DNA of 14,971 nucleotides from an uncultured Porphyromonadaceae bacterium (GCA_900542255.1 UQMR01000054.1:1-14971); one strand, 5' to 3'; counted from the first letter of the stretch, positions 1 to 8,939 are shown. The notes: generated by a model not told the origin, from the sequence alone. Program-made: numbers and translations.

Positions 1-115
1 ACTCGGTAATCTCAGTTGAAGGCGTTCCCGGATAGGCATATACACCCGAAAGACCGGCATGGATAGCCCCTAAGGCAATCGCCTCGTCGCCTAAAAGTAA
101 CTTCGTGTTTTTCAT
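1..115 (-). CDS. iorA: Indolepyruvate:ferredoxin oxidoreductase, alpha subunit (N-terminal fragment)
   Basis: Only the first 38 codons are in the window; the gene reads leftward off the edge. The visible N-terminus contains [20 protein letters not shown] followed by PGTPSTEI. This is the characteristic start of the thiamine-diphosphate (pyrimidine-binding) domain of IorA-type 2-oxoacid:ferredoxin oxidoreductases. In this family the enzyme oxidatively decarboxylates aryl pyruvates, made from aromatic amino acids, to the acyl-CoA and reduces ferredoxin in the cytoplasm of anaerobes. The start ATG at 113-115 is the natural one, because the conserved sequence begins within a few residues and a -7 promoter element lies 24 bases upstream. 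The beta subunit (IorB) would be expected further left. The family assignment is strong for so short a fragment. The exact substrate cannot be judged, and the C-terminal ferredoxin domain is not visible. Confidence 0.8.
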   Translation of the reverse strand, partial: MKNTKLLLGDEAIALGAIHAGLSGVYAYPGTPSTEITE

Positions 116-138
116 ATTTCTTGTTTTTTGAGGATTTA

Positions 139-146
139 CAAATATA
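139..146 (-). promoter_or_regulatory. Candidate -7 element for the iorA-type gene
   Basis: On the minus strand this reads TATATTTG, a match to the Bacteroidetes -7 consensus TAnnTTTG. It sits 24 bases before the start codon, which would give a leader of about 20 nt. I see no convincing -33 TTTG box at the usual 19-21 bp spacing, so the call rests on one element only. Confidence 0.45.
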
Positions 147-293
147 CTTAAAACTTTCATGTCTGCCTATATAATACGGGAGCCAAAATGAGAAATATTC
201 TACAAAAAATTCTTAACGGGGCCATTTTGCCCACCACTATCCCGTAACCAGTTATTACAGAATTGCTTACAAAATAAAAAATTGTTACCTGCA

Positions 294-305
294 TGTCACG
301 TGACA
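294..305. repeat. 12-bp perfect palindrome, candidate operator
   Basis: TGTCACGTGACA is its own reverse complement over all 12 bases. It lies about 180 bp upstream of the iorA-type start and about 230 bp upstream of the DUF4250 promoter. A dimeric regulator could bind it, but the spacing does not match the usual CRP (TGTGA-N6-TCACA) or FNR (TTGAT-N4-ATCAA) sites. I cannot name a cognate protein. Confidence 0.35.
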
Positions 306-535
306 GCGCCCGGTGATGCTGTGGGAAGATGCAGCCGGAGAGTGCAACCGCGTCATAGCGACATAAAAGCGGCGGCATGAGGGCCGCCCGGATACATTTT
401 GTCACTTGCCATGCACATTCTTGCAGTAGGCCATTCATTCTGTCCCCGGGAAAGTATCTTGCGTTACACCCCGAAAGCCTCCTGCGGTTGCAGCCGGACT
501 TTTATCTTGCCGCACCAAAGGCGACAAGCCCCAAA

Positions 536-567
536 TTTCGCCATTCTATAAAAAAAATGTAATTTTG
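536..567 (+). promoter_or_regulatory. Bacteroidetes-type promoter for the DUF4250-ruvA-sprA transcript
   Basis: A -33-like TTTC (536-539) is followed after exactly 20 bp by TAATTTTG (560-567), a full match to the -7 consensus TAnnTTTG. Transcription would begin near 572, leaving a leader of roughly 20 nt before the ATG at 595. No other convincing promoter lies between here and sprA, so this one may drive all three genes. Confidence 0.65.
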
Positions 568-594
568 CCTGCTATATCATTAAACCGTTTCATC

Positions 595-771
595 ATGGAA
601 CTACCCAAAGACCCTGCCATGCTGCTGAGCTTTGTCAATACAAAGCTACGCGACGAATACCCCTCGCTGCGTGAAATGTGCCTCAGTATGGACATAGACA
701 GCAATGCGCTCACGTCGGCCTTGCAAGCCATAGGCTACGAATATGACGAGCGACTCAACAAATTTATATAA
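595..771 (+). CDS. DUF4250 domain-containing small protein
   Basis: This is a 58-residue protein that is essentially all DUF4250. It opens MELPKDPAMLLSFVNTKLRD, has a central PSLREMCLSMDID segment and ends IGYEYDERLNKF. That layout is typical of this short family, found in Bacteroidetes and Firmicutes. The conserved block starts at the ATG at 595; an upstream in-frame TTG at 565 is rejected because it overlaps the -7 promoter box. There are no membrane segments, signal peptide or cysteines, so it is probably a small soluble cytoplasmic protein. The helix-rich pattern with a 'SMDIDSNALTSALQAIGYEYD' type second half might resemble a small helix-turn-helix, but this is only an impression. Function is unknown. 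It lies 12 bp before ruvA and is probably co-transcribed with it. Confidence 0.85.
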   Translation: MELPKDPAMLLSFVNTKLRDEYPSLREMCLSMDIDSNALTSALQAIGYEYDERLNKFI

Positions 772-783
772 TCGCATTATCTT

Positions 784-1368
784 ATGATAGAATATATCAA
801 CGGCACGGTAGCAGAACTTACTCCCGCATCGGCCGTCATAGAGACGGCCGCAGGCGTAGGCTACTTCCTGAATATCTCTCTCGGGACCTACTCGGCCCTG
901 AAACAGGGTGAACACGCCAAATTATATGTATATGAGGCAATCCGCGAAGATGCGTATGTATTATACGGATTCAAAGGACGACGGGAACGCGAAATTTTCC
1001 AGTTGCTTATCTCGGTATCGGGCGTGGGCCCCAATACGGCGCGCATGATATTGTCGTCGCTCTCTCCCGACGAAATAGAGCAAATAGTGGCTACCGAAAA
1101 CATAGGCGTGCTGAAATCTGTCAAGGGCATAGGCGCAAAGACAGCACAAAGAATAATTGTTGACCTCAAAGATAAAATAAAACCTACCACCTCTACGTTA
1201 GTAAGTAGTATGCCGAGGGTATCGGAGATATACGAAGAGGCGGTAGCTGCGCTATCGATGCTCGGATTTCCCCCGCAAGCCTCGCAAAAGGTGGTGCAGA
1301 AACTGTTGCAAAATACGCCCGGCATACAGGTCGAAGAGGTTATAAAACAAGCACTTAAATTATTGTAA
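784..1368 (+). CDS. ruvA: Holliday junction branch migration protein RuvA
   Basis: RuvA tetramers bind four-way DNA junctions and load the RuvB motor for branch migration in recombinational repair. At 194 residues it has normal family length. Residues 1-63 form the OB-fold domain (MIEYINGTV start, AYVLYGF near 57-63). Residues 74-132 hold two helix-hairpin-helix motifs, [10 protein letters not shown] (78-87) and [10 protein letters not shown] (112-121), followed by the [11 protein letters not shown] segment. Residues 147-194 form the C-terminal RuvB-contacting domain ([12 protein letters not shown]). The ATG at 784 begins exactly at the conserved MIEYINGTV start. It sits between the DUF4250 gene (12-bp gap) and sprA (38-bp gap). 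ruvA and sprA/sov also lie close together in Porphyromonas, so the arrangement looks ancestral. ruvB is not nearby, as is common in Bacteroidetes. The assignment is very secure. Confidence 0.97.
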   Translation: MIEYINGTVAELTPASAVIETAAGVGYFLNISLGTYSALKQGEHAKLYVYEAIREDAYVLYGFKGRREREIFQLLISVSGVGPNTARMILSSLSPDEIEQIVATENIGVLKSVKGIGAKTAQRIIVDLKDKIKPTTSTLVSSMPRVSEIYEEAVAALSMLGFPPQASQKVVQKLLQNTPGIQVEEVIKQALKLL

Positions 1369-1406
1369 CGCTCGCGGCCGCTTATTGATTATGGCGTGAC
1401 GCATCA

Positions 1407-4400
1407 ATGAAAAATAGAGAAAGAGTCTTTATCACCCTTTTATTGTTATGTGCTTGCATAGGCTTTATGCCGTCGCAGGCCAAAGCACAGGCGGCTACCG
1501 GAACTGCGGCGGCCGACTCGACCATGCTCTTTCCCGTATCGAAAACCATTCCCGAAAACTACGACGAGATAGGCGAGAAAGAGGCTGTCGACTTGCGCAC
1601 CCCGGGCAATATAAAGACCGTCATAGAATACGACCCGAAAACGAATTGCTACATCGTGCATACCCGGGTGGGAGAGATAGACATCACCACCCCCTTCATA
1701 CTCACGGCCGACGAGTATAACAACTACGCCTTCCGCAAGTCGATGGAGGAGTACTACAAGGAGAAGAACAGCATAGACCTGTCGAAAGACGAGAAGAATG
1801 CCTTCGATTTCCTCGACATGAATTTCAGCTTGGGCCCGTTGGAGAAAGTCTTCGGCCCCGGCGGCGTACAACTGAAAACACAGGGTACGGTAGAGCTGAA
1901 TATGGGGGTAAAATATAATAAGGTAGATAACCCGGCACTCTCGGTAGAGGCTCGTTCGAAAACCTACTTCGACTTCGACGAGCAGATACAGGCCACCGTC
2001 AACGCCAAGGTGGGCGACAAGCTGTCGTTCAACATGACCTACAATACCGATGCTACGTTCGACTTCGACTCGAAAAACCTTAAATTGCAATTTGAAGGCA
2101 AGGAAGACGACATCATCAAGAACATCGAGGCCGGTAACGTAAGCATGACCACAGGCTCGTCGCTGATACGAGGCAGCACGTCGCTCTTCGGGTTCAAGAC
2201 GACCATGCAATTCGGCAAACTCACAGCCACCGCCCTTGTATCGCAACAACAATCGGAGTCGAAAACCGTAAGTACCAGCGGCGGTGTACAAACCACGCCT
2301 TTCGAGTTCAATGCCGACAAATACGACGAGAACCGCCACTTCTTCCTCGCACACTATTTCCGGGACAACTACGACCAGTTTGCCTCCAAGCTCCCCTACG
2401 TACAGTCGGGTATCACCATCAACCGCATAGAAGTATGGGTAACCAACAAGCAAGGCAACTACGACCAATCGCGCAACATCGTAGGTTTTATGGACCTCGG
2501 CGAGAATACCCACATATACAACAACCACTGGGTGGGAAGCTCTGCCAACGACTTGCCCACCAACAACTCGAACTCGCTGCTCAACGAAATAAAGACACAA
2601 TATCCCAATGCCCGCAACATCAGCATGGTATCGCAGGCATTGGAGCCGCTGGCCGTCTATGGCATAGAGGGCGGACAGGATTATGTGAAGATTGAGAGCG
2701 CGCGCAAGTTGGAGACGAGCGAATATACGCTCAACAGCTCGCTGGGATACATCTCGTTGCGGGTAGCCCTCAACTCAGACGAAATGGTGGCCGTAGCCTA
2801 CGAATATACATACAACGGGCAGGTATACCAAGTGGGTGAATTTGCCTCGGACGTAACGGCTACCGACCAGTGCCTCTTCCTGAAACTGCTGAAAGGTACC
2901 ACCGTGTCGCCCCAGCTTCCCACCTGGGACCTGATGATGAAAAACGTATATTCTCTCAACGCCTACCAGCTGCAAAAAGATGAGTTCAGGCTCGACATCA
3001 AATATCTCAGCGACACCACCGGCGTACTGCTCAACTACATCCCGGCCGGCAACATCGCCAACAAGACCTTGTTACAGGCCATGAATCTCGACCGCCTCGA
3101 CGCCAACCAGCAAAGCAATCCCGACGGTATCTTCGACTACATCGAGGGGTACACCGTGCAGTCGAGCAACGGACGCATTATATTCCCCGTCGTAGAGCCT
3201 TTCGGCAGCCACCTCGAAAAGGTCATCGGCGACCCGGCCATTGCCGACCGCTACGTATTCAAAGAGCTCTACGACTCGACGTTGACGGTGGCACAACAAG
3301 TATCGGACAAAAACAAGTTTGTCATCTCGGGCGAATACAAAGCATCGTCGGGGTCGGAGATAAGCCTCGGCGCCATGAACGTGCCGCGAGGCTCGGTAGT
3401 AGTCACGGCCGGCGGCGTGACGCTGGTAGAAAACAGCGACTACACCGTAGACTATACGATGGGTACGGTAACCATCCTCAACCAAAGCATTATAGACGCC
3501 GGCACCCCTATCAACGTCTCGCTCGAAAACCAGTCGCTCTTCAACATGCAGCGCAAAACGATGCTTGGGCTCGACCTCACCTACGCATTCACCAAAGACT
3601 TCAAGATAGGCGGTACCATCATGCACCTGTCGGAGAAACCCATCACCAACAAGGTGAATACCGGCGACGAGTTGCTCAACAACACGATATGGGGACTCAA
3701 CCTGTCGTACAATACGCAATTCAACTGGCTGACGAACTGGCTGAATGCCATCCCGACGGTCAATGCCACGGCACCCTCGACACTTGCTGTCTCGGCCGAG
3801 TTTGCCCAACTCATCGCCCATAAGGCAAAAGAGGGCAGCCAGAACGGCATGTCGTACTTAGACGACTTTGAGTCGACACAAACCGGTATAGACCTGCGCT
3901 CGCCCTACTCATGGACTTTGGCATCGACACCCTCGATGTTTGAAGAGTCGAAACTCAACGACAACATCGACTATGGCAAAAATCGCGCCCTGCTGGCATG
4001 GTACTATATAGACCGCCTCTTCACCGACAAGAACTCGTCGCTTACGCCGTCGCACATCAAAAACGACCTCGACCAGCTCTCAAACCCCTACATCCGCGAG
4101 GTCAGCATCCACGAGATGTTTCCCAACCGCGAGCTGAGCTACGGTGAAAGCACCACGGTACAGACTCTCAATCTCTCGTTCTATCCTGAGGAGCGAGGCC
4201 CGTACAATCTCGATGCCGACAACATAGACTCTGACGGAAACCTGCTCAACCCCGAGAAACGCTGGGGCGGCATCATGCGCAAGATGGATAATACCGACTT
4301 CGAGACCGGCAACATAGAGACCATACGCTTTTGGCTTATGGACCCCTTCCTCGACCCCGAGAACAACAACACCGAGGGCGGCGACCTCTATATCAACCTG

Positions 4401-7400
4401 GGCGAAATATCGGAGGATATTCTCAAAGACGGCATGAAGTCGTTCGAGAACGGTCTGCCTATCGACGGCGACACCACACACCTTACAACGACCAATTGGG
4501 GACGCGTATCGCGCAACCAGTCGCTCACCTATGCCTTCGACAATGCTGCCGGCGCCCGTAAAAAACAAGACGTCGGATTGGACGGTCTGCAAAACGACGA
4601 GGAATACAGCTTCCACTCATACCGCGACTTCTTGGAGAAACTCAACACCAAGTTATCGGCCGATGCGCAAGCCCGCATGAGGGAAGACCAATTCTCGCCC
4701 TATAACGACCCCGCCAGCGACAACTACCACTTCTACCGGGGGGTCGACTACGACAACCAGCAACTGAACGTACTCGAACGCTACAAACACTACAACGGCG
4801 TAGAGGGGAACTCGGCATCGAGCGAAGACGTCGACGACCCCTACTACCAATCGGCACGCAGTGTCCCCGACGTCGAAGACATCAACCAGGATAATACACT
4901 CAACGAGTATGAGCGTTACTTCCAATACCGCATCTCTATCCGTCCCGAAGACCTTGTCGTAGGCAAGAACTTCATCACCGACTCGGCATCGACCGAGGTG
5001 ACGCTGCGCAACGGAGAGACGGCGCGCGCCGTGTGGTACCAGTTCAAAATACCCATCTCGGAGTACGAAGAGAAGGTAGGTTCTATCAACGACTTCAAGA
5101 CCATACGTTTCATGCGTATGTTCATGACGGGCTTCAAGCGTCCTACACACTTGCGGTTTGCCACCTTCGAGCTGGTGCACGGCGAGTGGCGCAGCTACCA
5201 ATATAACCTCAACTCTACCGGCGAAGTTCCGGCTCAGGGCAGCCTCGAAATGGGGGTTGTCAATATCGAAGAGAATGCCGGACAGCGTCCTGTCAACTAC
5301 GTGTTGCCGCCGGGTGTAACCCGTATCATCGACCCCAGCCAGTCGCAGGCCACGCAGCTCAACGAACAGGCCTTGTCGCTGAAAGTGACCGACCTGCAAT
5401 CGGGCGATGCACGTGCCGTGTACAAAAACATCAACATGGACTTGCGCTACTACAAACGCATACAGATGTTTGTACACGCCGAGCGTCTCATCGACGACTA
5501 CACCAACCTGCAAAACGGCGACCTCTCGGTATTTATCCGCATAGGTAGCGATAGCCGCTCGAACTATTACGAATACGAAATTCCTCTTACGCTTACACCC
5601 GAGGGACATTACAGCACCTACAACGCAAGCGACCAATATACCGTATGGCCGATAGAAAATATGTTCGACTTCGCTTTGGAACGGCTGCCCGAGCTGAAAA
5701 CGCAACGCAACCGAGACAAAAACACCGAGAACTCGACCGTATCTTTTACCGAACCATACTCTATCTATGACCCCGACAACGAACAGAATAAGATGACCGT
5801 CGTAGGTAACCCCTCGCTCTCAAACATACGTACCATGCTCATAGGTATCCGCAACAACTCGGGCTCGGTGAAGAACGGTACTATATGGGTCAACGAGCTG
5901 CGCCTTACCGACTTCGACCAAAGCGGCGGATGGGCTGCCAAAGGGAACATCAACCTGGGCATCTCTGACATCGCTACCGTCAATATAGGCGGACACATGG
6001 AGACATCGGGATTCGGCGCCATAGACCAAAGCCTGACGCAACGCCGCATGGACGATTACTACCAGTACAACATCGCCACGCAGATAGATTTCGGCCGCTT
6101 CCTCCCCGAGAAAGCGCAAGTATCGGCGCCATTTTACTACTCCTACTCAGAACAAATCACGTCACCGCAATACAATCCCATAGACGAGGACGTGAAGCTC
6201 GCCGACGCCCTCGATGCCGCACAAACGAAACAGGAGAAGGACTCCATATCGAGCATCGCTCTGGACCGTGTGAAAGTAGAGAGCCTCAGCATCACCGGCG
6301 TGAAGGTCAACATCAAGAGCAAAAACCCCATGCCTTACGACCCTGCCAACTTCACCCTCGGCTACTCATACAACCGCCAAAGTAACGAGAACCCCACCAC
6401 TCAATACGAGAACACCTACGACCACAGGGGCAGCCTCCTGTATTCGTATACGCCCTACGTAAAGCCGCTGAGACCGTTCGGATGGATAAAAAGCAAATCG
6501 AAGAACGCCAAATTCTTCAAAGAGTGGGAGATAAACTATCTGCCTACCAATATATCTTTCAGCACCAACATATCGCGCTACTACTACGAGGAGCAGGTGC
6601 GCGACCTCAACTCTATCGTATCGGGTGTGAAAGGAATAGAGCTGCCCGCCTCGGTGAGCAAAAACTTCTTGTGGGACAGGCAGCTGTCGGTACAGTGGAA
6701 TCTCACCAAGACGCTCAATTTCTCGCTGCAAACCATGACCAATGCACGTGTCGACGAACCGGCCGGGTCGGTCAACCGCTCACTATACCCCGACGCCTAC
6801 AAAATATGGCAGGACTCGGTATGGAACAGCATCAAAGGGCTGGGTACACCGTGGGAATACAACCAAGTATTCAACGCCTCATGGACAGCCCCGTTCAACA
6901 AGATTCCGGCTACCGATTTTCTCTCCTTCTCGGCAAAATACAACGCCACTTACAACTGGGAGAAGGGTACCGAACTGGAAGACGTAGATATGGGCAACTC
7001 TATCTCAAACCAGTCGCAGTGGAACCTCGACGGGCGCGTCAATATGGAGCAACTCTACAACAAAGTCCCCTACCTGCGCAAGGTGAACAAACGCTTTGCC
7101 GCACGCAGCAGCAACAGTCGCGCAACCCAGGAGAAGCGCAGGAAATTTGAGCGGACCATCACACTGAAACAAGATACCGGCGTAGTCATACGCCATAACC
7201 TGAAAAGCAAAAAGGTAAAAGTATCGGCCACCAACTTGGGCGGACAACCCTTTGCCATAGAGACGCGCGTCATCGACGAGAACAGCGTAGAGATACTTAC
7301 GCGCGGCAACCGGCAAATAAAGGTTCTGGCCACACTACCCAAGGAGAAGGTCAACTTCTGGTCGGAAGCAGCCCAATATACCAGCCGTTTCCTTATGATG

Positions 7401-8789
7401 GTGCGCAATGTGAGCAGCCGGTATCGCGAGACACGCTCCATGACGCTGCCGCTCTTCAAACCCACCATCGGCGACGGATTCGGACAAACGTCGGCCTACG
7501 GACCTATGGCTCCGGGTCTCGATTTTGCATTCGGCTTCACCGACGACAGTTACGTACAACGTGCCCTCGACAATGGCTGGCTCATACAAGATGAATTGAT
7601 GACCAACCCGGCCATCACCGGTATGACGCGCGAACTGAACATCGATGCCGATATAGAGCCCATAACCGGACTGAAAATCAAACTGACGGGTAATTGGAGC
7701 CGTACCAACAGCAACCAGATACAGTTTATGTACGAAGGCTCGCCCACCATATATGGCGGTAGCTTCACCAAGACGCACGTTGCCATCCTCACGGCTCTGC
7801 GCCCCTCGTCGGTCGACAACGGCTACCAATCGGATGCCTTCGATGCCTTCTTGCGCAACCGGGAAATCATTGCAGCCCGCTACGAAAGCCTCTACGAAGG
7901 CACCAAGTATCCCACAACAGGTTTCATGCAGACACACTCTCTTGCCGGGCAACCCTACTCGTCCAACAACGGAGGTGTCAACAAATCGTCACCCGACGTC
8001 ATGATTCCGGCCTTTATTGCCGCCTATTCGGGTATGAGTGCCGACAACATAGCGCTGACGGCATTCCCCGCCATATCGAGCATACTGCCCAACTGGCGCA
8101 TTACCTACGAAGGACTGATGCAGATACCTGTATTCAAAAAATACTTCAAGAGCTTCACCCTCAACCACGCCTACCAATGCACCTATTCGGTGGGTTCCTA
8201 CTCGTCGTTCCTCAACTGGATAGGCATAGACGGTGAGATGGGTTATACTCTCGACGAACTCTCGGGCAACCCCGTACCCTCGTCGCCTTACGACATATCG
8301 TCGGTATCTATCACCGAACGCTTCTCGCCCCTCATCGGTGTAAACATGACGATGAAAAATAACCTTACCTGCCGCGCCGAATACAATGACTCGCGCGTAC
8401 TGACGCTCAACTCATCGGCCGGTCAAATCGTCGAGGCCACCACGACCGACATCACGGTGGGATTGAGCTATAAGATTGCCAACTTCAATAAAATCATCAA
8501 GATAGGCAGTACCCAAACGGGTATCAACAACGACTTGGACATCACGGCCGACTTCTCGTACCGCAACACCATGTCGCTTATACGCCGCATCGACGAGAAC
8601 TACACGCAAGCTACCACCGGAACCCGTACGCTTGCCGTAAAAGCCACGGCCAACTATGTGCTGAGCCGCCGCATCACGCTGGGTGTATACTTCGACCATC
8701 AGGTGAACACGCCGCTTGTATCGTCATCGGCCTACCCTATCACCAACAGCAACTACGGTATTTCCATACAGCTGTCGTTGGTAAAATAG
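1407..8789 (+). CDS. sprA: Type IX secretion system outer-membrane translocon SprA (Sov)
   Basis: This protein has 2,460 residues, close to Flavobacterium SprA and Porphyromonas Sov (about 2,400-2,500). SprA is the very large outer-membrane beta-barrel (36 strands in Flavobacterium) through which type IX cargo leaves the periplasm, working with partners such as PorV. A signal peptide is clear: basic start, hydrophobic LLLLCACIGF, then an AKA cleavage motif at 25-27. Family landmarks run in order: SYLDDFE (816-822), QDVGLDGLQNDEE (1054-1066), IWVNELRLTDFD (1493-1504) and APGLDFAFGF (2035-2044) just after RFLMMVRNVS. The barrel parts show alternating polar/hydrophobic strands rich in Tyr and Asn, and the C-terminus ends in a strand-like YGISIQLSLVK. 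The reading frame is intact with no frameshift. No promoter is visible in the 38-bp gap after ruvA, so expression probably depends on the upstream promoter. Confidence 0.96.
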   Translation: MKNRERVFITLLLLCACIGFMPSQAKAQAATGTAAADSTMLFPVSKTIPENYDEIGEKEAVDLRTPGNIKTVIEYDPKTNCYIVHTRVGEIDITTPFILTADEYNNYAFRKSMEEYYKEKNSIDLSKDEKNAFDFLDMNFSLGPLEKVFGPGGVQLKTQGTVELNMGVKYNKVDNPALSVEARSKTYFDFDEQIQATVNAKVGDKLSFNMTYNTDATFDFDSKNLKLQFEGKEDDIIKNIEAGNVSMTTGSSLIRGSTSLFGFKTTMQFGKLTATALVSQQQSESKTVSTSGGVQTTPFEFNADKYDENRHFFLAHYFRDNYDQFASKLPYVQSGITINRIEVWVTNKQGNYDQSRNIVGFMDLGENTHIYNNHWVGSSANDLPTNNSNSLLNEIKTQYPNARNISMVSQALEPLAVYGIEGGQDYVKIESARKLETSEYTLNSSLGYISLRVALNSDEMVAVAYEYTYNGQVYQVGEFASDVTATDQCLFLKLLKGTTVSPQLPTWDLMMKNVYSLNAYQLQKDEFRLDIKYLSDTTGVLLNYIPAGNIANKTLLQAMNLDRLDANQQSNPDGIFDYIEGYTVQSSNGRIIFPVVEPFGSHLEKVIGDPAIADRYVFKELYDSTLTVAQQVSDKNKFVISGEYKASSGSEISLGAMNVPRGSVVVTAGGVTLVENSDYTVDYTMGTVTILNQSIIDAGTPINVSLENQSLFNMQRKTMLGLDLTYAFTKDFKIGGTIMHLSEKPITNKVNTGDELLNNTIWGLNLSYNTQFNWLTNWLNAIPTVNATAPSTLAVSAEFAQLIAHKAKEGSQNGMSYLDDFESTQTGIDLRSPYSWTLASTPSMFEESKLNDNIDYGKNRALLAWYYIDRLFTDKNSSLTPSHIKNDLDQLSNPYIREVSIHEMFPNRELSYGESTTVQTLNLSFYPEERGPYNLDADNIDSDGNLLNPEKRWGGIMRKMDNTDFETGNIETIRFWLMDPFLDPENNNTEGGDLYINLGEISEDILKDGMKSFENGLPIDGDTTHLTTTNWGRVSRNQSLTYAFDNAAGARKKQDVGLDGLQNDEEYSFHSYRDFLEKLNTKLSADAQARMREDQFSPYNDPASDNYHFYRGVDYDNQQLNVLERYKHYNGVEGNSASSEDVDDPYYQSARSVPDVEDINQDNTLNEYERYFQYRISIRPEDLVVGKNFITDSASTEVTLRNGETARAVWYQFKIPISEYEEKVGSINDFKTIRFMRMFMTGFKRPTHLRFATFELVHGEWRSYQYNLNSTGEVPAQGSLEMGVVNIEENAGQRPVNYVLPPGVTRIIDPSQSQATQLNEQALSLKVTDLQSGDARAVYKNINMDLRYYKRIQMFVHAERLIDDYTNLQNGDLSVFIRIGSDSRSNYYEYEIPLTLTPEGHYSTYNASDQYTVWPIENMFDFALERLPELKTQRNRDKNTENSTVSFTEPYSIYDPDNEQNKMTVVGNPSLSNIRTMLIGIRNNSGSVKNGTIWVNELRLTDFDQSGGWAAKGNINLGISDIATVNIGGHMETSGFGAIDQSLTQRRMDDYYQYNIATQIDFGRFLPEKAQVSAPFYYSYSEQITSPQYNPIDEDVKLADALDAAQTKQEKDSISSIALDRVKVESLSITGVKVNIKSKNPMPYDPANFTLGYSYNRQSNENPTTQYENTYDHRGSLLYSYTPYVKPLRPFGWIKSKSKNAKFFKEWEINYLPTNISFSTNISRYYYEEQVRDLNSIVSGVKGIELPASVSKNFLWDRQLSVQWNLTKTLNFSLQTMTNARVDEPAGSVNRSLYPDAYKIWQDSVWNSIKGLGTPWEYNQVFNASWTAPFNKIPATDFLSFSAKYNATYNWEKGTELEDVDMGNSISNQSQWNLDGRVNMEQLYNKVPYLRKVNKRFAARSSNSRATQEKRRKFERTITLKQDTGVVIRHNLKSKKVKVSATNLGGQPFAIETRVIDENSVEILTRGNRQIKVLATLPKEKVNFWSEAAQYTSRFLMMVRNVSSRYRETRSMTLPLFKPTIGDGFGQTSAYGPMAPGLDFAFGFTDDSYVQRALDNGWLIQDELMTNPAITGMTRELNIDADIEPITGLKIKLTGNWSRTNSNQIQFMYEGSPTIYGGSFTKTHVAILTALRPSSVDNGYQSDAFDAFLRNREIIAARYESLYEGTKYPTTGFMQTHSLAGQPYSSNNGGVNKSSPDVMIPAFIAAYSGMSADNIALTAFPAISSILPNWRITYEGLMQIPVFKKYFKSFTLNHAYQCTYSVGSYSSFLNWIGIDGEMGYTLDELSGNPVPSSPYDISSVSITERFSPLIGVNMTMKNNLTCRAEYNDSRVLTLNSSAGQIVEATTTDITVGLSYKIANFNKIIKIGSTQTGINNDLDITADFSYRNTMSLIRRIDENYTQATTGTRTLAVKATANYVLSRRITLGVYFDHQVNTPLVSSSAYPITNSNYGISIQLSLVK

Positions 8790-8870
8790 TCGCCCGCGCC
8801 TCGCCACAACAGGAACTTCATGGCGCGACGCAATCATAATAACGGGGCTGTCAGGAAAACAAGGCTATAT

Positions 8871-8911
8871 AGAGCGAGGGATGCTGTTCTGATAACAGCA
8901 TCCCTCGCTCT
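8871..8911. terminator. Bidirectional stem-loop terminator between convergent sprA and nfnB
   Basis: A perfect 18-bp inverted repeat (8871-8888 and 8894-8911, AGAGCGAGGG... arms) has a 5-nt loop CTGAT. It lies in the 150-bp gap between the convergent stop codons at 8789 and 8940. On the plus strand the stem is followed by GTTTCT. On the minus strand it is followed by an A/T-rich stretch ending in TTGTTTT. The U-tracts are modest, but the stem is very strong and the position is right for both transcripts. Confidence 0.85.
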
Positions 8912-8939
8912 GTTTCTATAAATTATGCGGTTGCCTATT

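Larger units (their letters stand above)
116..535. other. Long divergent intergenic region without a credible gene
   Basis: No protein-like reading frame is present. The two short ORFs here (157-438 minus, 377-562 plus) have compositions unlike real proteins and no recognisable motif. The left part (116-290) is AT-rich and the right part (290-530) is clearly GC-richer. It holds a 12-bp palindrome at 294-305, a GGCGGC/GCCGCC hairpin at 371-388, a 9-bp inverted repeat (343-351 with 484-492) and a 10-bp direct repeat (330-339 and 489-498). I recognise no riboswitch, tRNA or known structured RNA. It may contain operators for the left-hand iorA-type gene, an unannotated small RNA, or decayed sequence. 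Confidence 0.6.

Noticed and set aside
315..352. Possible cobalamin-riboswitch-like core (GTGGGAAG... CCGCG)
   Set aside because: The B12-box order and the paired elements around it are absent, and neither flanking gene is a B12-related or transport gene.
371..388. GGCGGC-ATGAGG-GCCGCC hairpin as a transcription terminator
   Set aside because: It has only 6 bp, no U-tract of useful length on either strand, and no gene ending nearby.
157..562. Two short ORFs (157-438 minus, 377-562 plus) in the first intergenic region
   Set aside because: Amino acid composition looks random, with many Cys/His/Arg and no domain. They overlap the repeats and the promoter, and neither has a convincing promoter of its own.
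565..594. Alternative TTG start for the DUF4250 gene
   Set aside because: It falls within the -7 promoter element, and the conserved family sequence begins at the ATG at 595.
1446..2600. 384-codon open frame on the minus strand inside sprA
   Set aside because: It is antisense to a firmly identified gene. Its Val/Tyr/Gly/Arg-rich product is what results from reading GAC, TAC and ACC-rich sprA codons backwards, with no recognisable motif.
4653..5705. 350-codon minus-strand frame inside sprA
   Set aside because: It is antisense to conserved SprA regions and shows no independent coding evidence.
7080..7360. Highly basic segment of SprA (about residues 1892-1985) suspected as an insertion
   Set aside because: A basic linker followed by a small beta-rich domain ahead of the RFLMMVRNVS block is, as far as I recall, a normal part of SprA/Sov proteins in Bacteroidales.
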